From: Alphaproteobacteria bacterium
GTDB taxonomy: Bacteria; Pseudomonadota; Alphaproteobacteria; Acetobacterales; Acetobacteraceae
Assembly (NCBI GenBank): GCA_026225015.1
Contig: JAMFRY010000213.1
Coordinates: forward strand, 1 to 5,004
Length of the DNA: 5,004 bases
Direction: 5' to 3'
Below are positions 1 through 5,004 of the stretch, in pieces. The first letter of the stretch is position 1, and each line of letters starts with the position of its first letter. The notes beneath the pieces are model-generated. The model did not search any database and was not told the DNA's origin. It saw only the letters and a program-made list of their open reading frames with translations. The translations under genes were made by a program, and so were the position numbers.

Positions 1-1
1 C

Positions 2-877
2 CATGCCGATGAGGAGAAAAACCAGCGAATTGGCGATGAAGGCGATGAACTCCCATAACGCCAATACGAATTCGCGGCCCTGGCTGGTGAGCCGGCTCGA
101 CGCGTCATCGGCCAGTACGCCGAAATTGCCGATCAGCAGGCCGGCGCTGATGGTGGCGAGCACGCCGGAGCCGCCAAAATATTGCGCGAGCTGAACCGCG
201 CCAGAGGCGGTTACGGTGGTGAGCGTGCTTTCCACCAGATGGTCGCCGGTATGGCCGGCGATGGCCAGCGCCGCGCTTGCGCAAAGCGAGCCGGCGAAAA
301 TGCCGCCACCGACGGTTAAGCCCAAGGTTTCGGTGGCATAGCCCGGCGAGAGGGCGGATGAGGTTTGCGCCCAAGCCAAGGCCAGAACAAAGAGCACGGC
401 GGCCACGCCGTCATTGAGCAGGCTTTCGCTTTCGGTGAGCAGGCGCAGCCGGCCGGTGATGTGATTATCCTTGAACATGGCAATCACGGCGACCGGATCG
501 GTAGCGGCAATGAGAATGCCAAACAAGGCGGCGGATTTAAGCGGCCAGCCGAGCCCAAATCTCACGCCGAAAGTGATGGCGGCGGCGGCAATCAAGGTGC
601 CGAAAATAGCCAGCGTGAGAATGGCGCCGAGGTCGCGCCGCAGTTCCTGCCACCTTATATTGATGGCGGCTTCGAACAGCAAAGGCGGCAGGATAAATTC
701 GAAGACAAAATTATGGGTAAGAACGACCTCACCGGATTTTTGCGTGGCCGCCATCGCCATCGCCATGCCAACCCCGACCAGCCCGACCGTGTAAGGCAGC
801 TTCAGCCATCGCGCCGCCAGCGCCACCAGTACGGCGATGATTAAAAGGCCGAGGGCTTTGGTAAGCAGAAGCTCCAT
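2..877 (-). CDS. CPA1-family Na+/H+ antiporter (NhaP-type), N-terminal part
   Basis: Inner-membrane cation/proton exchanger that extrudes Na+ (possibly K+) in exchange for H+, for pH and salt homeostasis. The frame runs from ATG at 877 off the left edge: 292 residues, all membrane-like, with family wording throughout. LPPLLFEAAI lies at about 63-72, the ion-site TDP at 126-128 in ATDPVAVIAMF, and ESLLND at 151-156. By family knowledge (MjNhaP1, PaNhaP) T126, D127, E151, S152, N155 and D156 form the ion-binding site, and the N-D pair marks the electroneutral CPA1 branch. Roughly the first seven or eight membrane helices are present; the C-terminal core and any cytoplasmic tail lie outside. A TGA directly precedes the ATG in frame, so no longer start exists. 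No Shine-Dalgarno is visible, which leaves some doubt about initiation. Substrate specificity cannot be read from the sequence. Confidence 0.93.
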   Translation of the reverse strand, partial: MELLLTKALGLLIIAVLVALAARWLKLPYTVGLVGVGMAMAMAATQKSGEVVLTHNFVFEFILPPLLFEAAINIRWQELRRDLGAILTLAIFGTLIAAAAITFGVRFGLGWPLKSAALFGILIAATDPVAVIAMFKDNHITGRLRLLTESESLLNDGVAAVLFVLALAWAQTSSALSPGYATETLGLTVGGGIFAGSLCASAALAIAGHTGDHLVESTLTTVTASGAVQLAQYFGGSGVLATISAGLLIGNFGVLADDASSRLTSQGREFVLALWEFIAFIANSLVFLLIGM

Positions 878-959
878 TCAAGGCGCATTTCGGCGCGGCC
901 AGACGCCGCCTTTGGCCAAACGCGTGCGCACCATCAATGGCCCAGGAGAAGCGGTCATG

Positions 960-988
960 ATAAAAATCATACAGCATCTCTGGTTCAA
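960..988 (-). promoter_or_regulatory. Possible promoter of the antiporter gene
   Basis: On the minus strand TTGAAC (988-983) is followed after 17 bp by TTTTAT (965-960), each matching the sigma-70 consensus at 4 of 6 positions. A 5-bp inverted repeat, ATGAT-AAAA-ATCAT (957-970), overlaps the -10 and could be a small operator. The leader would be about 75 nt. The match is weak and this is inference only. Confidence 0.25.
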
Positions 989-1058
989 AAAATCTATGAA
1001 CGGGCCGATAAACCGTTAGGCTGCCGGCATTAACGGGGCGTTGGGCTGCGTTTTCAGT

Positions 1059-1256
1059 TCAGCCTGTTCCGCCCGCCCGCCTTGCCCAACTGGCCTTGCC
1101 CAATTGGCGCGGCTGAAGGGTTGATAGGCGGGTGAGGATGGGGCGCAGCTTATGCCACATTCTGAAGCCCTCACTTTCATCTCCGCCGGCTTCTTCCCAG
1201 ATCGTGAATTCGCGCTCGCGAACGCGGTCCAGAGCATTGTTGCTCATTTGTTCCAT
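1059..1256 (-). CDS. DUF2934 family small protein
   Basis: A 65-residue protein of unknown function. Residues about 10-42 (DRVREREFTIWEEAGG onward, with W34) follow the DUF2934 pattern of an R-x-R-[EA]-[YF]-x-[IL]-W-E helix, a Gly/acidic turn and a second helix with Trp. The remaining 20 or so residues are basic, low in complexity and not family-like. ATG at 1256 is chosen because AGGAGG lies 10 nt upstream; ATG 1247 (MSNN) would be 19 nt from it. The 3' end contains a 14-bp tandem duplication (1081-1108) that is not a multiple of three, so the present C-terminus depends on copy number. It is co-oriented with the antiporter 181 bp downstream, with no clear terminator between them. No catalytic motif is visible; a soluble cytoplasmic protein is likely. 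Confidence 0.8.
   Translation of the reverse strand: MEQMSNNALDRVREREFTIWEEAGGDESEGFRMWHKLRPILTRLSTLQPRQLGKASWARRAGGTG
1081..1108. repeat. 14-bp tandem duplication in the DUF2934 gene
   Basis: CTTGCCCAACTGGC (1081-1094) is followed directly by CTTGCCCAATTGGC (1095-1108), with one mismatch. The unit is 14 bp, so gain or loss of a copy shifts the reading frame of the C-terminal tail of the minus-strand gene. Confidence 0.9.
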
Positions 1257-1270
1257 GTTTTCTCTTCCTC

Positions 1271-1294
1271 CTGGTTATCCGGCTGGTTATCCGG
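1271..1294. repeat. Perfect 12-bp tandem duplication in the DUF2934 leader
   Basis: CTGGTTATCCGG occurs twice head to tail (1271-1282 and 1283-1294). On the coding (minus) strand the unit reads CCGGATAACCAG. The copy nearer the gene runs directly into the Shine-Dalgarno (CCAGGAGG), so the duplication sits at the ribosome-binding region. It could be slippage, or a direct-repeat binding site. Confidence 0.9.
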
Positions 1295-1392
1295 GTTGTA
1301 TGATTTACTGCCATGGAGCAGGGCATGCGCGGCGGAGTTCTACGCACCCGCATGTTGAACCTGGCTTGGCGATTTGTTGAAACTCGATCATG

Positions 1393-1422
1393 TTGGCAGG
1401 CTTGACCGTTGCGCGATATACT
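1393..1422 (+). promoter_or_regulatory. Sigma-70-type promoter of the 84-aa gene
   Basis: TTGGCA (1393-1398) and TATACT (1417-1422) are separated by 18 bp; each matches the consensus at 5 of 6 positions. Transcription would begin near 1429-1430, right at the AGGAGG of the next gene, giving an unusually short leader of about 15 nt. This is the best-looking promoter in the window, but it is predicted from sequence only. Confidence 0.55.
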
Positions 1423-1443
1423 CCGCCGCAGGAGGGTTGGATC

Positions 1444-1698
1444 ATGCAGAATATGGGAAGCGAGGGCGAGTCCTGCCCGTTCGAGTTTAATTTCGACCCT
1501 GCGAGTTTCAAACCAGGCGATATCGTAAGCTACCGCGTGCCGGATGCGCTGGGGGATTTTCCCTTTGTCGGCACCTTGCTGGCAGTATTTCCCGATTACG
1601 TCGAAATCTCCCCAAACGATCCCAAGGAGCCGGATAAGCGCATGCGCGGCACCCGCGAAAGCCGGCCGGTGGTCGCCGCGGCGGAGGCCCTCTCTTGA
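1444..1698 (+). CDS. Hypothetical protein, 84 aa, probably a small beta-rich domain
   Basis: I do not recognise this family. ATG at 1444 is chosen because AGGAGG (1430-1435) sits 8 nt upstream. An in-frame ATG at 1390 would add 18 residues, but it lies upstream of the predicted promoter -35 and has no SD. The N-terminus is short and acidic (residues 1-21, one Cys at 11). Residues about 22-57 alternate turns and beta-like strands (FKPGDIVSYRV, then FVGTLLAVFPDYVEISP), which suggests a small SH3/KOW-like barrel; this is inference from pattern alone. Residues 58-74 are rich in charge and proline, followed by an Ala-rich end. There is no signal peptide or membrane segment, so it is probably cytoplasmic. 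It is divergent from the DUF2934 gene, which starts 187 bp away. Codon use resembles that of pnp. A real gene is likely; the function is unknown. Confidence 0.75.
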   Translation: MQNMGSEGESCPFEFNFDPASFKPGDIVSYRVPDALGDFPFVGTLLAVFPDYVEISPNDPKEPDKRMRGTRESRPVVAAAEALS

Positions 1699-1787
1699 AG
1701 TAAAGTTCTTGAGCATAAACCCGCCTGCTGGCAGCCATAACTTGCCCCCTGTGGCGTGGCGCAAAGATTTGGGCTAAGCAAGTTTAT

Positions 1788-1804
1788 CGCGCCAAAGTGG
1801 CGCG
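1788..1804. repeat. Hairpin with 7-bp GC-rich arms
   Basis: CGCGCCA (1788-1794) and TGGCGCG (1798-1804) are exact reverse complements around the 3-nt loop AAG. No T-run follows on either strand, so it is not a standard terminator. It could be a structural element of a pnp leader transcript or a protein-binding palindrome. Confidence 0.6.
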
Positions 1805-1931
1805 GTCATATCGCGGAAATTGGTCCGGATATGGTAGAGACTAAAGCGGCAAACGGGCGTGAGTATGCGCTTTGATGCTCGCGTAGACCGCCGGCAGATT
1901 TTATTTGCGGCGTTTCCGGCCACATGGTCCG

Positions 1932-1955
1932 TGGCTGTGATCCCCCTCACAGCCA
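1932..1955. promoter_or_regulatory. Perfect palindrome TGTGA-N6-TCACA upstream of pnp
   Basis: TGGCTGTGA (1932-1940) and TCACAGCCA (1947-1955) are exact reverse complements around TCCCCC. The core TGTGA-N6-TCACA equals the E. coli CRP half-site arrangement, which suggests a CRP/FNR-superfamily operator. As RNA it would be a 9-bp stem with a 6-nt loop ending 90 nt before the pnp start, reminiscent of the pnp leader stem through which PNPase and RNase III control pnp in E. coli. The symmetry is certain; the role is inference. Confidence 0.5.
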
Positions 1956-2045
1956 GACCCATGCAGCCCGAGGCGCCGCCGCCCCGGTTTCCCCGATCCA
2001 TCAAAGTTCTGCTCCTCCGGTCCGCCGCCTATGGAGAAGATTTAG

Positions 2046-4193
<2,148 letters not shown>

Positions 4194-4200
4194 GCAAGAC

Positions 4201-4239
4201 TCTTCTTTTTCTGAAGAAAAACAAGCAAAAAGACTTTTG
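4201..4239. repeat. A/T-rich self-complementary tract after pnp
   Basis: Just past the pnp stop, TCTTC (4201-4205) can pair with GAAGA (4213-4217), or alternatively TTTTTCT (4206-4212) lies close to AGAAAAA (4215-4221). CAAAA (4226-4230) faces TTTTG (4235-4239). The tract is strikingly A/T-rich against its GC-rich surroundings. It may act in 3'-end formation of pnp or belong to an interspersed repeat; neither is proven. Confidence 0.4.
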
Positions 4240-4246
4240 GACTCTG

Positions 4247-4280
4247 GGTCTGGGGCGCGACGAACATAGTGCCCCAGACC
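4247..4280. terminator. 10-bp stem-loop downstream of pnp (possible 3' end structure)
   Basis: GGTCTGGGGC (4247-4256) and GCCCCAGACC (4271-4280) are exact reverse complements around a 14-nt loop. The stem is strong, but no T-run follows on the plus strand, so it is not a canonical intrinsic terminator. It may protect the 3' end of pnp mRNA or be part of a repeat element. On the minus strand a T-rich stretch follows only after about 10 nt. Confidence 0.45.
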
Positions 4281-4290
4281 TCCCCACACC

Positions 4291-4320
4291 GTCATCCCCC
4301 GCGAAGGCGGGGGATCCACG
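4291..4320 (+). repeat. REP-like extragenic palindrome, copy 1
   Basis: ATCCCCCGC (4294-4302) and GCGGGGGAT (4307-4315) are perfect 9-bp arms around the loop GAAG, flanked by GTC on the left and CCACG on the right. The layout GTCAT-CCC...GCGAAGGC...GGG-ATCCACG matches palindromes I know to be dispersed between genes in many alphaproteobacterial genomes. A second copy begins at 4987. It lies between pnp and dps. Confidence 0.7.
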
Positions 4321-4433
4321 ACTTACTCCTGGTTGATAACCCTCGGAGGAGCTGTTTTCTCCCTTGCGGAATTGTTTCTGTACCTGCGCTCCCTACATCT
4401 CCTGCAACGATTTCACGTGATGAGGAACTGCGC

Positions 4434-4919
4434 ATGAGCAAATTACGCCCGACCCAGAACGACCTTCCATCCAATTCCAAAACCGCCATCATTGAAATGC
4501 TGAACGCCCGCGTGGCGGACAGCATCGATCTGGCGCTCGCCACCAAACAGGCGCACTGGAATCTCAAAGGCCTGCAGTTCATCGGTGTGCACGAATTGCT
4601 CGACAAGTTACGCGGTGCAGTGGATGGCTATGTGGACAGCATGGCGGAACGCGCGGTTCAACTCGGCGGCGTGGCATTGGGCACGACACAAATCGTTGAG
4701 GCGGAATCCAGCCTGCCGCCTTACCCGACCGACATCCAAACCGTGAAAGACCACCTGGCCGCCTTGGTCGAACGCTATGGGCAGGTCGCCAATGCGGTGC
4801 GCGCCAATATCGACGACGCCGATGAGGCAGGCGATGCCGGCTCTTCCGATCTGTTTACCGAGGTCTCCCGCGGCCTGGATGAATGGCTCTGGATACTGGA
4901 GGCGCATCTGGCGGGCTGA
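4434..4919 (+). CDS. dps: Dps, DNA-binding ferritin-like protein
   Basis: Forms a 12-subunit hollow shell that oxidises Fe2+ with H2O2 and stores the iron, protecting DNA in starvation and oxidative stress; some members also bind and compact DNA. The 161-aa product closely follows the E. coli Dps type: TKQAHWN at 37-43, then the shared stretch AERAVQLGGVALGTTQ from 71. The inter-subunit ferroxidase ligands are all present: H41, H53, D57, D68, E72, corresponding to E. coli H51, H63, D67, D78, E82. ATG 4434 is supported by GAGGAA 6-8 nt upstream. The frame is open further left, but that part runs through the intergenic palindrome. The N-terminal tail is about 10 residues shorter than in E. coli and carries only K3 and R5 where E. 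coli has three lysines, so DNA binding may be weaker. It stands alone 240 bp after pnp. No clear OxyR or sigma-factor site was recognised. Confidence 0.96.
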   Translation: MSKLRPTQNDLPSNSKTAIIEMLNARVADSIDLALATKQAHWNLKGLQFIGVHELLDKLRGAVDGYVDSMAERAVQLGGVALGTTQIVEAESSLPPYPTDIQTVKDHLAALVERYGQVANAVRANIDDADEAGDAGSSDLFTEVSRGLDEWLWILEAHLAG

Positions 4920-4986
4920 ACGGTTTTGCGGATTATAAGCACGCAATACAAACGAGCTTTGACCGTGGCCACCGTTCAAGCCACAA

Positions 4987-5004
4987 GTCATGCCCGGCGA
5001 AGGC
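4987..5004 (+). repeat. REP-like palindrome, copy 2 (cut by window edge)
   Basis: GTCATGCCCGGCGAAGGC matches 16 of 18 positions of the left half of the copy at 4291. Both differences (C to G) lie in the stem arm. The right arm would begin at the window edge. Same orientation as copy 1; together they bracket dps. Confidence 0.6.

Larger units (their letters stand above)
1699..2045. other. 347-bp non-coding stretch and pnp leader
   Basis: No convincing gene is present on either strand, and rpsO, the common upstream neighbour of pnp, is absent. Visible structure includes an inverted pair AACTTGC (1739-1745) / GCAAGTT (1778-1784), a tight hairpin with 7-bp arms (1788-1804) and the strong palindrome at 1932-1955. 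Some or all of it is probably the promoter and 5' untranslated leader of pnp. I could not pick a convincing -35/-10 pair. None of the hairpins is followed by a T-run, so no intrinsic terminator for the 84-aa gene is seen. Confidence 0.6.

Noticed and set aside
365..844. Plus-strand frame of 159 codons
   Set aside because: Lies antisense to the antiporter gene, whose conserved TDP and ND motifs show the minus strand is coding here.
1013..1036. CCGTTA / TAACGG inverted pair as a terminator for the DUF2934 gene
   Set aside because: Only 6-bp arms with a 12-nt loop and no T-run on the minus strand.
1016..1237. Minus-strand frame of 73 codons overlapping the DUF2934 gene
   Set aside because: Different frame without an SD. 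The DUF2934 motif is in the 1256-1059 frame. Its tail is of interest only as the frame that a three-copy repeat would enter.
1390..1443. Upstream ATG adding 18 residues to the 84-aa protein
   Set aside because: It lies at the predicted promoter -35 with no SD, while ATG 1444 has AGGAGG at 8 nt.
1774..2004. 76-codon minus-strand frame in the pnp leader
   Set aside because: No SD, no family resemblance, and it crosses both hairpins of the leader.
4269..4433. In-frame extension of dps by 55 codons
   Set aside because: It starts in the stem-loop after pnp and reads through the REP palindrome. The good SD and the alignment with E. coli Dps support ATG 4434.
4920..4980. Terminator after dps
   Set aside because: Only short pairings (AACGGT with ACCGTT; the 8-bp palindrome GTGGCCAC) and no T-run, so nothing convincing.

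Overview
The window is GC-rich chromosomal DNA from an alphaproteobacterium, most probably an Acetobacteraceae-like member of the Rhodospirillales. This rests on the wording of the PNPase protein (from memory, no search was run), the high-GC codon use and a GTCAT-CCC-GCGAAGGC-type intergenic palindrome. No mobile element, CRISPR array, tRNA or rRNA is visible. I did not find a new multi-gene system. The unusual material lies in the intergenic regions.

Left third (1-1443). Two genes run leftward. The first is the N-terminal 292 residues of a CPA1/NhaP-type Na+/H+ antiporter, cut by the window edge. The second, separated by 181 bp, encodes a small DUF2934 protein. Its 3' end carries a 14-bp tandem duplication and its leader a perfect 12-bp tandem duplication. 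A divergent region of about 190 bp leads to a rightward 84-aa protein of unknown function, which has a recognisable promoter and a strong Shine-Dalgarno (SD).

Centre (1699-4193). A 347-bp non-coding stretch precedes pnp (polynucleotide phosphorylase, 715 aa, complete, all catalytic and RNA-binding motifs present). The usual upstream partner rpsO is not adjacent. The stretch holds a perfect 9-bp-arm palindrome whose core is TGTGA-N6-TCACA. It could be a CRP/FNR-type operator or an mRNA leader hairpin; the two readings are not exclusive.

Right (4194-5004). A structured 240-bp region follows pnp: an A/T-rich self-complementary tract, a 10-bp stem and a REP-like palindrome. Then comes dps (161 aa, ferroxidase residues intact), close to the E. 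coli Dps type. A second REP-like copy starts at the right edge, so dps is bracketed by copies in the same orientation. The genes look like independent housekeeping and stress functions: ion/pH homeostasis, RNA turnover, and iron storage with DNA protection.
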